Assembly (NCBI RefSeq): GCF_000003195.3
Contig: NC_012871.2
Span: forward strand, 11,829,997-11,893,996
DNA: 64,000 bases
Source: Sorghum bicolor
Taxonomy: Eukaryota > Streptophyta > Magnoliopsida > Poales > Poaceae
Direction: 5' to 3'
How positions within the stretch are numbered: position 1 is the first letter of the stretch; every line of letters begins with the position of its first letter. The position numbers and the translations under genes are program-made. The notes under the pieces were generated by a model. The model did not search any database. It saw nothing but the letters and a program-made list of their open reading frames with translations, and had not been told where the DNA came from. Shown here one piece after another: positions 1 to 10,600 of this stretch.

Positions 1-250
1 CGTCTAGAAAAGAACACAATTATGGGAAGCGTGCCAGTCAAACTAGTGCGAGTTTGACCAAGTTTATAGAAAATAATATTAGTATTTGTAGCTTCAAATA
101 ATTTTATTATGAAAATATATCCTATAACCAACCTAATGATACTTATTTTGTTTCATGAGTGTTAGTAGGTTTTTATATAATTCTAGTCAAAGTATAATTG
201 TTTGACTCCTCGTGATGTGAGAATTGCATTCTTTTTATGGACAGAGGATG
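1..250. repeat. Degenerate Stowaway-like MITE remnant
   Basis: AT-rich sequence with the gtttgaccaagtttata word typical of grass Stowaway MITE interiors. It ends near 250 in tttatggacagagg, a worn version of the usual gggacggagg terminus. The left end is outside the window, so TIRs and TSD cannot be paired. From 251 to 359 I see nothing recognisable. Confidence 0.3.
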
Positions 251-359
251 TATGAAGTAGCGCGTACTAGAAATGGGGCAACAAATAGGCTAAATAATCA
301 AGACAATTTAAGATGATGGCAAAGATCAAGGGACCTTAGGCATACGCATACACCAGCAT

Positions 360-1020
360 CACTACTAGAAAACCTCCCTGTATCTACGCTTTCATAGTAA
401 CGCACACTAAAAGCGTCTCTACATAGTCATGTAGAGATGCTTTTTAACACGATTTTATATACGTCTCAACATAATACGATATTAGACACATTGTAGGCAC
501 TACTAGAAATACCCCCCTATAGTGACGCTTTAGTTCCATGTTAGACATGTTTTATTTCATCTCTACAACATTGTAGGCACGCTTTTGTAAAACGTGTTAG
601 AAGCGTCTTCGCATGGACCGTGTCAGGACTTGTAGAGACGAGTTCTCTAAGCGTTTCAAGGTGATAAAGAGACGTTTAGTAGAGACGCTACTTACATGCC
701 TATGCATATTGATACACTTTTATAGATACATTTATATAATGTGTCTATTTGTGTAGTTGCATTATATAGCATCGCTTCATTATGTGCTAAAAAGTATAGA
801 GACGTTCTCATAGATACACTTATATTATGTGTGTACTAATGTAGTCATGTTTGTAGTGACATCATATTGTGTATTAAAAATTATAGAGACGTTTGAGTAT
901 ATACATTTATATTATGTGTCGAGCAATATAGATACGTTGTCTAGTAATATCATTTTGCGTTTCAAGAAAATATAGAGACTATTTTATACACACATCTATG
1001 TTGTTGCTATAACATAATAA
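360..1020. mobile_element. CACTA element termini and subterminal repeat array
   Basis: Two CACTA-type starts lie close together, cactactagaaaacctccct at 360 and cactactagaaatacccccc at 498. They are followed by many scattered copies of short words such as agagacg, cgtctc and tagagacg in both orientations, which is the subterminal repeat pattern of En/Spm-like elements. There is no transposase coding sequence. A matching right terminus was not found, so this is one or two truncated or nested non-autonomous copies. The word gcaaagatcaa(g/a)ggac occurs on both sides (about 319 and 1053), which suggests a local duplication around the insertion. Confidence 0.5.
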
Positions 1021-1070
1021 TGCGGATGTTGACAGTTACATGGAGGGATCATTGCAAAGATCAAAGGACA

Positions 1071-1378
1071 ATGATAAGCCATTGGTGCACAAGCATATGA
1101 ATAAACAGTTCTCATGCATGACGATGTATAGAAGTTATCCTGCTGCATTGAGACATGGGTACACAAACCATATATAAGAGAAATCGATCAATCGGTGTAC
1201 CTCATCTCTGATTACAAAGGCAAAATGATAAGCCATTGGTGCACAAGCATATGAATGAACACTTCTCATGCATGACGATGTATAGAAGTTACCCTGCTGC
1301 ATTGAGACATGGGTACACGAACCATATATAAGAGAAATCTATCAATCAGTGTACCTCATCTCTGATTACAAAGACAAA
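1071..1378. repeat. 154-bp tandem duplication
   Basis: Positions 1071-1224 and 1225-1378 are head-to-tail copies differing by only a few substitutions, for example aataaacagtt versus aatgaacactt and ttatcc versus ttaccc. Each copy holds atgcatgacgatgtatagaag and catatataagagaaat. It is not part of a longer satellite, since there are only two units. Confidence 0.9.
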
Positions 1379-1839
1379 CGTCTAACATTTGCATTTGCAC
1401 TGCGGATGCCTTGGCAACAGGCCGGCCAAGGGTTGTAGAAATTTCGTTAGAGGGAGACTGGGGATTGCAATTTATACTTGGATGAAAGAGGGTATTGGAG
1501 AGGGACCAACTGCTTTGTGTCTCCAGAGATCGTCAATGTGATTTGATGGGCGAGGGTGATGCCGAGCGAGAATGGTGGCATTACAGAGCAGCACCGGTGC
1601 ATGCTAGTACCAGTGCCAGTGCAATGCCATGCAGAATGGAACAGTGGCTCTGCTGCTGGCCTTAAATTAGAGAGTACTCTGGTTTTGTTTGGCTCGCCCG
1701 GGGCTGCAGCCCACCCAGTCTCGGACATAGGCCTCCTTTTGTGTTTCCTTCGTAACCGCAGAGTGTTGTCTTTTTCCTAGGATGTTTGGTCCGTGCATTT
1801 TTCAGAGTGATCTTATCACACTGCGAGCTGGTAACGTTA
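1379..1839. other. Intergenic stretch without a recognisable gene
   Basis: Mixed-composition sequence. The open frames at 1447-1728 (minus) and 1556-1780 (plus) overlap each other, lack recognisable motifs and look like chance frames. The gctcgcccggggctgcagccc stretch near 1692 is GC-rich but unassigned. Confidence 0.4.
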
Positions 1840-2088
1840 GGCCTTGTTGAGATCTAAATTAAAACCTTTTTGGATTTGGGTATATATATAGCACTTTCGT
1901 TTGTATTTGGCAATTATTGTCCAATTATGAACTAACTAGGCTCAAAAAATTTGTCTCGCAAATTACAGTTAAACTATGCAATTAGTTATCTTTTTATCTA
2001 TATTTAATGCTCTATGCATGTGCCGCAAGATTCGATGTGACGAGAAATCTTGTAAAGTTTTTGAATTTTGGAGTAACTAAACAAGGCC
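1840..2088. mobile_element. Tourist-like (PIF/Harbinger) MITE
   Basis: 249-bp element with terminal inverted repeats: it starts ggccttgttgag and ends aactaaacaaggcc. It is flanked on both sides by TTA (1837-1839 and 2089-2091), the TWA target duplication of PIF/Harbinger elements. The interior is AT-rich and non-coding. This terminal sequence is, from general knowledge, very frequent in sorghum-group genomes. Confidence 0.85.
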
Positions 2089-2880
2089 TTACTTTCCTTT
2101 TGTTGCACCTACCATGGGCTCCAATAGCGATGTAACTGATCCTGAGGTTGAAAAAATGGATTCCACCTGATTTAGACAGTAAACGATTGTACAGTTTCTC
2201 ACACTGTCAACCAAACAATAATCGTAAGCCTGTCGACGTCTGCGTTAATTCGTGTTGTCCAACCAACCAGCACCTAAGTTGCATCGTAACATGTTATGCA
2301 TTCTCGAGATCGACTGTGCAAAGGCAGGTCCTAGGGAAGAGGAAATGGGTACAAAATAAACTTTCAACTAACAATAAAAATCTGTGCAAAACAAAAGTTG
2401 CCGAGAACAGGAAATAGTTACAAACAAAACGTGGTTGGCAGGATTCGAGCCTATGCGGGCCACACAATAGAAATCCCTGTCGAGTCCTATGTAATTCCGC
2501 CCCAATCTGCGACACTAGAACTGCGAAAATGGCCACTGCGACACTGCAACCCCTCCACCACCATGGCGGCAGCGCTGCCCCTCTACTAATTCCCTGGCTC
2601 CGCCTCCACCCCCTCCCCTCTGCTGCCAACCGCACTGCCTTGTCTTCAACCGCCGCTATGGGTGGATGTAAGAGACATACAATCCACAGCCAGCTTCCCC
2701 CTTCTTCGCTCTCACTCGCTCGCTGCCAAGGTCCTGTTCCCCTGTTGCTCTGACACACCATGGCTCCACTTCTCTGCACCTTTGACGAGTGGATGGACCC
2801 TGCCGATAAAGCCCTTTCTGGCGGCCATGGAATGTTAGTGCTTCTTCCACTCCCCCATTCCGCTAAATTGTTAGGGTACT
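2089..2880. other. GC-rich low-copy-like segment, possible gene fragment
   Basis: This stretch differs from its AT-rich surroundings. It contains a C-rich run (2545-2640) typical of grass 5' leaders and an ATG in good context at 2760 (caccATGGctcc) that opens 26 codons before a stop. Upstream lies a second ATG at 2563 with a short frame. No protein family is recognised and no continuation exon was found, so it may be a gene fragment captured or left by transposition. The minus-strand 161-codon frame (2294-2779) looks like a shadow of the GC-rich composition. Confidence 0.25.
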
Positions 2881-3984
2881 TTCTATTTAGTTAATACAAA
2901 TCTATATTTGTCACGTTATCACAACTTAGATGCTTAATTAACTTATCATAAATCACTTGTGCCAAATAACAATGTTTTCAAGAGTTGTTGAAAAACAACT
3001 CCTATTATTTATGTTTTCCACAGCAGATTGATAGGGACAAAAACAAGACATTAATGGCAATACAAAATAGTTATTAGTACTGATGCTCATTAAGACATGG
3101 AAGGTCATGAAGGATTTTTTTTGTTATTACTGAATTAGATATCTCGTGAGGGCAATCTGACATGAGGAGTTCGATTTCTAAAACTGCCATTTCCAAAGTG
3201 GTTGTCAACAGTACTAACCAAACTATGTGTAATAAAACCTTTATCCTGTTAGTCTGTCATCAATTTCCTCTATAAACTAGGAGCATACCCCGCGCGTTGC
3301 TGCAGGAATTACGGATTAGTAGATTGTGTAGTATGATCATATGGGCTATACTTATTTGTCTTGCTGACGTGGATAATCACAGTTGCTATGTGTGCTATTG
3401 AATTTTAATTGTATATGTGGTAGTGCATTATTACATATTGAGATAAATAATTATTGATGTTTTACTTAGTGGATTTTAATTGAATATGGTAGTGCATTGC
3501 TTAGGTGGATAGCTTGCATGCTTAGAGAAATATTTAGTGGGGTTTAGGATTATAAGAGTTATAGATTACATGCCCTGGTTGCTTACTTTCTAGAACTCCT
3601 AGATCTGGGATTAGGAGGCCTTTGGAATTCCATCATGTCCTTCTGGAGTCCTTTTGTGGCTCACATGCATCACTCGACCTTGAAAAGATTATGCTAATTT
3701 GAAAGTGACAGCATGCGATCACGTCCTTTTGTAGCACTGCAATCTGGGATTAGGTGACAGCATGTGGCTAGCATGAATCTTAATTTACTTGATGATAGCC
3801 TCGCAACGATGTGATCGATCATCGTGAGGCGTGGGGATGGGAAGAGCTATGATTATTGCACTGTATTCTGAGTTTAGGTGGTGCTTGGAATTCATGCACT
3901 AAGGACTTCCAAAGGGACAAGCTTTTCTATGTCTCATAACACAACTGTTCCAAGCAACGGGGATAATGGGACATACACTAACAA
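2881..3984. other. AT-rich intergenic DNA with a worn repeat end
   Basis: No gene seen. Around 3285-3305 is gcataccccgcgcgttgctgc, a word I associate with high-copy grass repeats but cannot assign to a class. The words attttaattg.atatg.tagtgcatt recur twice (about 3402 and 3475), a weak direct repeat. Confidence 0.35.
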
Positions 3985-4275
3985 AGAAGCTCTGTATAGG
4001 CAGTTCGTAAGCTATTTCTACAAGTGTTTTTTAGAACCGCCAGCGCTAGGGTTCAATGAAAATGGATCTTTCTACTGGCGGTTAACTGAGAACCGCCTGT
4101 TCTGCTAACAACCGCAAGTACAAATAGATTTTCACAAACGGTTCTCTTAGCCAACCGCCAATGGAAATTGATTTTCACAGGGGTCCTAAGTCAGCCGGCA
4201 GTAGAAACTGACTTCCATAGGCGGATCCCTTATGAAAATCTATTTCCACTATCCGTGGCTTAAGCCAATCGCTAG
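3985..4275. mobile_element. CACTA subterminal fragment (gcggtt family)
   Basis: Repeated alternating copies of accgcc/ggcggtt spaced by gaaaat.gat.tttc.ac words form the same subterminal pattern as the small element at 61284-61858. No terminus or TSD could be placed. It belongs to the same family as that distant copy, judged by shared words such as ttttcac.ggcggttctctta. Confidence 0.5.
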
Positions 4276-4639
4276 TGACAATTTTTTCAAATTTTCTCAC
4301 CACACCCTATTCCATATTTATATATTGATATTAAAACTAGTAAACCCTATTAGATCATAAAATATATTTATGTCATACATTTATGTAGATAAAGGTTTGT
4401 TCTCACAAACATAAAGTTTAAGTCAGCAGGCCCCAACGATAGGTCACTGGATTTTTTTTTTTATCGATTAACCCAGAGACAGGCATATGACCCGCTCTAT
4501 AGTTCCTGATTAACGTAGACAATTTGAGGCAGCAGGCAGGCAGGATGCTGGCCTGCTTTAACTGTTTTTTTTCATCTGGCAAAATGCAGACTGTAGTAGT
4601 AGACCCTAAGCATAAAATCTTGAGGGCCAAGTCCCCAAG
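4276..4639. other. No gene seen
   Basis: AT-rich stretch followed by a moderately complex stretch. The short minus-strand frame 4418-4654 has no recognisable motif. Confidence 0.4.
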
Positions 4640-5658
4640 CACTAGTAGCCTCATAAGAAGATGATTTTCAATACTGAAAGAAAGAGTAGTAATTTCGATA
4701 AATGACGAACCATGTATTTATCAAACACAATAAATTGAGGTGGGCAATGCGCGTGCCTGCATGCCATCAGCAAAATATATATCTTCTCTGTCTGTTTTGG
4801 TGCCACGAAGGGTTTGTCGATATCGTTCTTTATTGTGACACACTTACTCATAATAGGTCAGGCTGTGAACAGCAAGGTTACAGCAAATCATGCTAAATAA
4901 GGTGCAAGGATGATTCAGAATACAAATATGCCCACATGACCATGACTGTCTCCCCATTTATTTGTTCCACCGCGAAGCTCTTGCATGCAAGGCATATATA
5001 TGCAAGGAATGGAACATTGTCTCATATCTCTTGTACACCAGCCTGGTCTCTTCGCTACCATGCCATTACCATGGCATGCCGCACTAACTGCTTACGAGTG
5101 TGAGGCATTAGGAAGCAAGGTCCTGTATCCTGGTTGATGCCACATGTCACTGGAGATAATTGTCCACTTGGCCTTGGAACGACAGTGACACTGAGCAAGA
5201 ATTCCTGACACCTACTAGATGAGCAGGCTTTGAGAACCTTTCGAACTGTAAACCTGATGCATGAGATTAGTTCCACTCGCATTCTTGTGCTAGACGAATA
5301 TATATCATGAAGGGTATGACTGGTCTGTAGGAGATCAGCAATTAAACATACAAGCCCTAGTTTGGACTGTTGATCTTGAAAGCCTTAAATTAATATGGCC
5401 ATGTATTCATGGTGTGCTGTAACAAAAACAAAACTGAATTGAACTAATCTCAAGATTATTGCATGTGAGCTTTAGGACAAGTACATTGGTGTTGTCTAAT
5501 AGGCAGTCTCCCTTGTGACCTTATTCATCTGGAAATAAAACTACTAAAACATCTCTTCCTATCTGTCCAAATAAGCTTATTCAAGTGAAGCGCCAATCGA
5601 GTGGGGTCTTTATATAAGAAACACAGTTTGAGAAAATGAAATGACCATTAATTGAAGG
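4640..5658. repeat. Unknown local repeat, copy A (left part)
   Basis: This segment is alignable by eye with 25955-26650 (copy B) and 29485-31380 (copy C). Shared landmarks are a gcaaaatat..tctctgt block, a gttacagcaaat block, gaatacaaatatg, gaagctcttg.atgcaag, gagtgtgaggcattaggaagcaag, aagaattc and a final ttcaagtg..gc.cca block. Copy A is interrupted at 5659 by the LINE/Tat insertion and resumes at 20473. A minus-strand frame (5055-5282) shows some conserved residues with the copy C frame 29881-30183, but the family is unknown to me and both are short. Confidence 0.7.
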
Positions 5659-6779
5659 TCGACAAGTTCAGAAAGCATTGTCTTTGGAGAGGCTCTGATG
5701 ATAATAACAGAATTAATGCAAAAGCTGCTTGGCCTTTGGTCACTAAGCCAAAGAATGAGGGAGGTCTTGGGGTGCTTGATCTCAAAACTCAGAATGAAGC
5801 CCTTCTCCTCAAGAACCTGCATAAATTTTTCAACAAGGAGGATGTTCCATGGGTAAAATTAGTCTGGGAAAAGCATTACACCAACGGAAGATTACCTAAT
5901 CATACCAAAAAGGGTTCCTTTTGGTGGAGGGGAGTTCTTAAGCTTATTAATAACTTTAAAGGTCTAGCCTCTGTTAATGTTGGTGATGGCTCCTCCTGTT
6001 TGCTGTGGGATGATTGTTGGGTTGGTCAACCCCTGAAGCTTACATTCCCTGAATTACACTCTTTTGCAAAGAAAAAGGATATTTGCTTAGCTAAAGCCAT
6101 TGCTACCCTTGCAACTTTTCAGATGTTTCACTTGCCCCTGTCTGTCCAAGCTTTTGATCAGCTTCTGCTCTTTGAGCAGAATTTGGCTTCTCTGAATCAA
6201 AGTCAGGGACCTGATAATTGGACTTACATTTGGGGAAATTCTAGGTTTCTTTCCAGCAAAGCCTATAGACATCTCATTGGCAGATCATTTACTCATCCTA
6301 TCTTCAAAAAGCTTTGGAAGTCCTCTTGCCAGCCCAATCGTAAAGTTTTCTTTTGGCTTCTTCTTCAAGATAGAGTAAGTACAAGAAATCTTCTCAGGAG
6401 AAGGTCCATGGTTCTCCCTTCCTATAACTGCGTTGCTTGTCTTGATGGTGTTGAGGAAACAGCTGTGCATCTTTTTCTAGAGTGCTCTTTTGCGAGGTCT
6501 TCTTGGAGCCTCCTGGGAGTGACTATCATAAGCAGTCCTGACACCTTCCAGAGGTTGGGCAGCATCAGAGAACAGCTAAACGTCCCCTTCGATTTGGAGA
6601 TCATAATTCTTATGAGTTGGTGCATTTGGTTAATCCGAAATGATGAGATCTTCAGGAACTTCCCAGTTGATTGCCTACGATGTTTGCAGCTCTTCAAAAG
6701 TTTCTTCAGTCAACTCCTTTGGAAAGCCAAGAAGAAGTATTTCCCCCAGATTGAGCAATGGCTAGAGCTAGTTGTGTAA
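5659..6779 (+). pseudogene. C-terminal part of LINE reverse transcriptase polyprotein (zf-RVT region)
   Basis: About 373 codons remain open to a TAA at 6777-6779. The translation has the features of the C-terminal half of plant L1-type ORF2: the GGLGVLDLKTQNEALLLKNL segment downstream of the RT fingers, WxxxWEKHY, a WDDCW motif, and a terminal zf-RVT-like region with KxFFWLLLQDR followed by C-x2-C and H-x4-C (about 6428-6490). The endonuclease and catalytic RT are missing because the copy is 5'-truncated at insertion. The apparent start codon lies in the target-site duplication and is not a real start. The open frame over the whole remnant implies a young insertion. It is not expected to be functional. 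Confidence 0.85.
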
Positions 6780-6889
6780 TTTTGTTTATCTTCTTTGTTT
6801 CGTTCTTTGTTTCTTGAACTTCTGCTGGTAGATGACCACCCCTAGCTGTTTTTCTCTTTGCTTTTTATATTTGTAACTTTCTGTTGCTT

Positions 6890-7593
6890 TGTTGGGGAAA
6901 AGCTGCATCCTTCCCCCTGGTAGCGCCGGAGGTTATCCTTCACCTGAGGAACCTCCGACGCCTGAAACGTCGGAGGATATCCTTCGACGGGTAATGCTAA
7001 TGTTGACGACTCGTCTGGTCGTGCAGAGTGTGTGCAGGGACTGAAGCGCCGGCGGAGGTCCACGGGTGAGGAAAAGGTTGGAACCTCCGACCCTCCCGAG
7101 TCCGAGGATGGCAGGAGAACGCAGCCAGGCCAAGGAACCTCCGACTGGACCAGACCGAGGAGGAACTCCCGGGGTGGCCGGGTGAAGCAACCTCCGACCA
7201 GCCGGGCTGCGGAACCTCCGACACCAAAGCGTCGGAGGATCCACGACTGGGCGGAGGATCCGAGCCTCCGACCTGCTGAGGCCCCAGTCAAAGGATGAAC
7301 GAAGGGTTTGCGACGTGAAATTACGCGAGTACATTGGGGTCAGTAGACTGCGATGAAAGAATATGCTGGAATATTCCCCCACCGTCACGGGGCATTTATG
7401 TAAATGTCGTTGGGTCGGTTTCCGGGCCCTATATAAGGGGCGTGATGCCGCTGTTAATAACAGAGAGAGCATTCACTGTATTCACCTACTGTTGAGCCTA
7501 TTGCCTGTTGGAGCTCAGACCTCTCACGGCACCGAGTGAGAAGGTTCACCATTCACCGTACTGCTGGGGAGTGCGGAGAGCACCTTCCCAACA
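6890..7593 (+). repeat. 5' LTR of the Tat element
   Basis: 704 bp, TG...CA ends, identical by eye to the 3' LTR. It is unusually rich in the words cctccga/tcggagg, which recur throughout the element. Long open frames inside it (for example minus 6933-7472) are composition-driven and repeat identically in the 3' LTR; I do not regard them as genes. Confidence 0.95.
7430..7436 (+). promoter_or_regulatory. TATA box of the 5' LTR
   Basis: tatataagg follows gggccc and lies about 160 bp before the LTR end. Transcription would start near 7460, dividing U3 from R. The same box is at 20241 in the 3' LTR. Confidence 0.7.
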
Positions 7594-7594
7594 T

Positions 7595-7612
7595 TGGCGC
7601 CCACCGTGGGGC
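7595..7612 (+). other. Primer-binding site
   Basis: tggcgcccaccgtggggc begins two bases after the LTR end. TGGCGCCCA...GTGGGGC is the form expected for complementarity to the 3' end of plant tRNA-Lys; the tRNA assignment is from memory. Confidence 0.8.
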
Positions 7613-7629
7613 CCGAGGCATAACCTGCG

Positions 7630-10600
7630 ATGGCTGGAAAGAGAACGAGCACCACGAGACCTCGGGCAGAGCCCTCCAGGAGAGGAAGGCCGAGGAGGGC
7701 CGCGCGAAGCACGTACGCGACCGTTGAAGGAGAAGGTTCCGAGGGCGAGCAGCCAGAGAACGAGCAGCCGGAAATACGCCAGGAACCTCCTCCCGCCGCA
7801 GACCCGGCGCAACCCACGGCCGCGCAAGAGCTCCAGCAGCTGCAAACGCAATTGCGGAACCTTCAGCAAGAGCGAGACCGGATCGCTGCTGCCTACGCCG
7901 CCAGGCAAGAGGCAGCGGTAGCCGCGACGCAAGCAGCCGAGATCAGGCAGCAGCTTTCACTCCTGCAGGCAGAAATCCTTAGCATGCAACCTCCAGCTCG
8001 GCCGACAATTCAGCCCGCTGTTCTGAACAGCGCCGGCCCAACATTAGACGTGCAACCGACGAACTACGGCGGCATGCCACGGGGCACGTTGGACCTTCGC
8101 TCCCCTCTGTCCGAAGGATTGCAGACCTCGCCTTGGCCAACAACCTACAAACCAATCACGCTCCCTAAATTCAGCGGAAAGGCCGATCCGCGCCAATTCC
8201 TGATGAGTTTCGAGGCAGCCGTGGCCTCAGCTGGAGGGAACGAGACTGTGATGGCAAAATCCTTCGTGATCGCAGCCGAGGGAGATGCCTTGGCATGGTA
8301 TTCGATGCTGAGACCCGGGTCGATCTATTCATGGGAGAACCTTCGGGACAAGATTTTAGCGAATTTCCAGGGATTCGCAGTTGAATCACTAACCTCCACG
8401 GACCTATTCCAGTGTCGCCAGAGTCAGGGAGAGGCACTGCGGGATTACTTCCAAAGGTTCGTGCAGACCAAGGCGAGAGCACCCGGCGTGCCAGAGGAGG
8501 TTGCCATTGAAGCGGCCATCAAGGGTCTCCGCATAGGGCCCTTCGCGGCTCATTTGGCCAGAGAAAAGCCAGCATCCATGCACGAGCTATACCACGAGTT
8601 TGAGAAGTATTGCAGGTCAGACAACGACTACCGCAAAAGGTTGGAAGACCAAAACTCTCAGAAGAGGCAGAGCAATGATAGAAACTCACAGAAAAAGAAC
8701 CTCAGCCAGGATGGACGCCGGCCACAGCAAGAGGCTGGTGGACAGATGATGAATATCGAGCAACCGAAAAATGACATGCCGGAAAATACCCGTCCACCAG
8801 CGGAAGCACGAGGCTCGGGACGCATACCCGATCAAGCCGGAAGAGGGGGTCGAAATGCGGGATGGCGAAAAAATCAAAGTCAGCGACCACGGAAACAGTA
8901 TTGTTTCTTCCATGGAGAGGAGAAGGGTCACTCCACCAGAGATTGCCCGGATGCAAAAGAAACTCAGGAGAGGATCAAGAGCAGGTCAGCTCCGCAACCT
9001 CCGATACCAGTTGCTCAACCTCGGGAAGTAAATCACACATTCCCTCAAACCTTCTACCATTCATATGTCGGAGGTTCAAGCCAGCAGCACCCAGCTCCAC
9101 TTCAGCCCAGCGCGCTAGCCTCCGCTTACTATCCCAGTTTCCTACCAGCTTGGCGCCCAGCCCAGCAAACCGCGGACCACAACCTTCCACCAAACTATGT
9201 TCCTCCACGACCTCCACATATCACGTACATCGAAACCCCGCAACCCCACCAGCAGTCACTACCTCCTCCCCCAAACCAGCTACAGCTACTCCAAGCCCCA
9301 CCACCACCAAAAACCGAACCCCACCCTGATAATCAGATCGGCCCTCATACACCCCTGCCCACAATTGGAATGATCTTACCAATAGCTGGGGGGTCCTCAT
9401 TGGAGTTCCAGACAAAGAAACAGAAGAAGGATCACCTTAGGCTCGTCAACAACGTTGCAGTTCAAGGGCCAGTGAGATGCACTGATTGGTCCAGAACCCC
9501 AATAACCTTCACCGAGGAAGATCTAAGATTGGAAAGCTACCCTCACACAGACGCCTTGGTCATAACAACAAATGTTGCGGGTTGGGGAGTAAGCAGGATC
9601 TTAGTGGATTCAGGGAGTTCCGCAGACATAATATTTGCTGGAACCTTCGACCAAATGAAGCTCAGCAGAAGCCAACTCCAACCTTCGGAGTCACCTTTGA
9701 TTGGGTTCGGAGGAAAGCAGATACATGCTCTGGGAAAGGTCGCCTTGCCCGTATCCTTCGGCACAACAGAGAACGCAAGAACAGAGTACGTCACCTTCGA
9801 TGTGGTAGACTTGCACTACCCATATAATGCCATATTCGGGCGAGGATTCTTGAACAAGTTCAATGCGGCCGCTCATATGGGATACCTGTGCATGAAAATC
9901 CCGGCTCTGCACGGAGTGATAACAGTCCACGGAAGCCAAAAGGAGGCAAGGAACATAGAGAAAGCAATCTACAAGTCCTTCCGGAACATAAACTCCGTAG
10001 ACTCTACGCAGCATGAAGCTTCCCAGCCGCCAGACATGCCAAGGGGGAAAACAGACCTGGCCGATCAGGAGGAAACGAAGTGTATCCCTCTGCAGGAAGC
10101 TGTTCCAGATAAGAAGGTCACCATCTCCGCCACCCTTGGTAGAGAGGAGGAACTCGAATTGCTAGACGTATTGCAAAAGAACCAAGATATCTTCGCTTGG
10201 AGTGCCGCTGACCTACAAGGAGTCAGCAGAGACATAATAGAGCATTCGCTGGACATTGATCCAAGGATGAGGCCGAAGAAGCAGAGACAGAGAAAAATGT
10301 CTGAAGAAAGAACCTTAGCCGCAAAGGCAGAGGTACAAAGACTCTTGGACGCAAAGGTCATCAGAGAGGTCATATACCCGGAATGGTTGGCAAATGTGGT
10401 CCTGGTCCCCAAGAAAAATGGCAAAATGAGAATGTGCATAGATTTTACGGATCTCAACAAGGCTTGTGTCAAAGACTCCTTCCCCTTGCCAAGGATAGAT
10501 ACCTCTGTGGACAAAGCAGCTGGTTGTCAGAGATTCTCACTGCTGGACTGTTTCTCCGGTTACCACCAAATTTGGCTCAAAAAAGAAGACGAAGGAAAGG

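Noticed and set aside
2430..2520. Minus strand has ggactcgacaggga and ggctcgaatcctgcca, reminiscent of tmRNA or tRNA arms
   Set aside because: The T-arm stem pairs for only about three base pairs, there is no acceptor stem, and a tmRNA would not be expected in plant nuclear DNA.
6842..7472. Long overlapping frames on the minus strand of the LTR
   Set aside because: They repeat exactly in the other LTR, start from non-ATG codons and arise from the GC-rich repeated word; no domain is seen.
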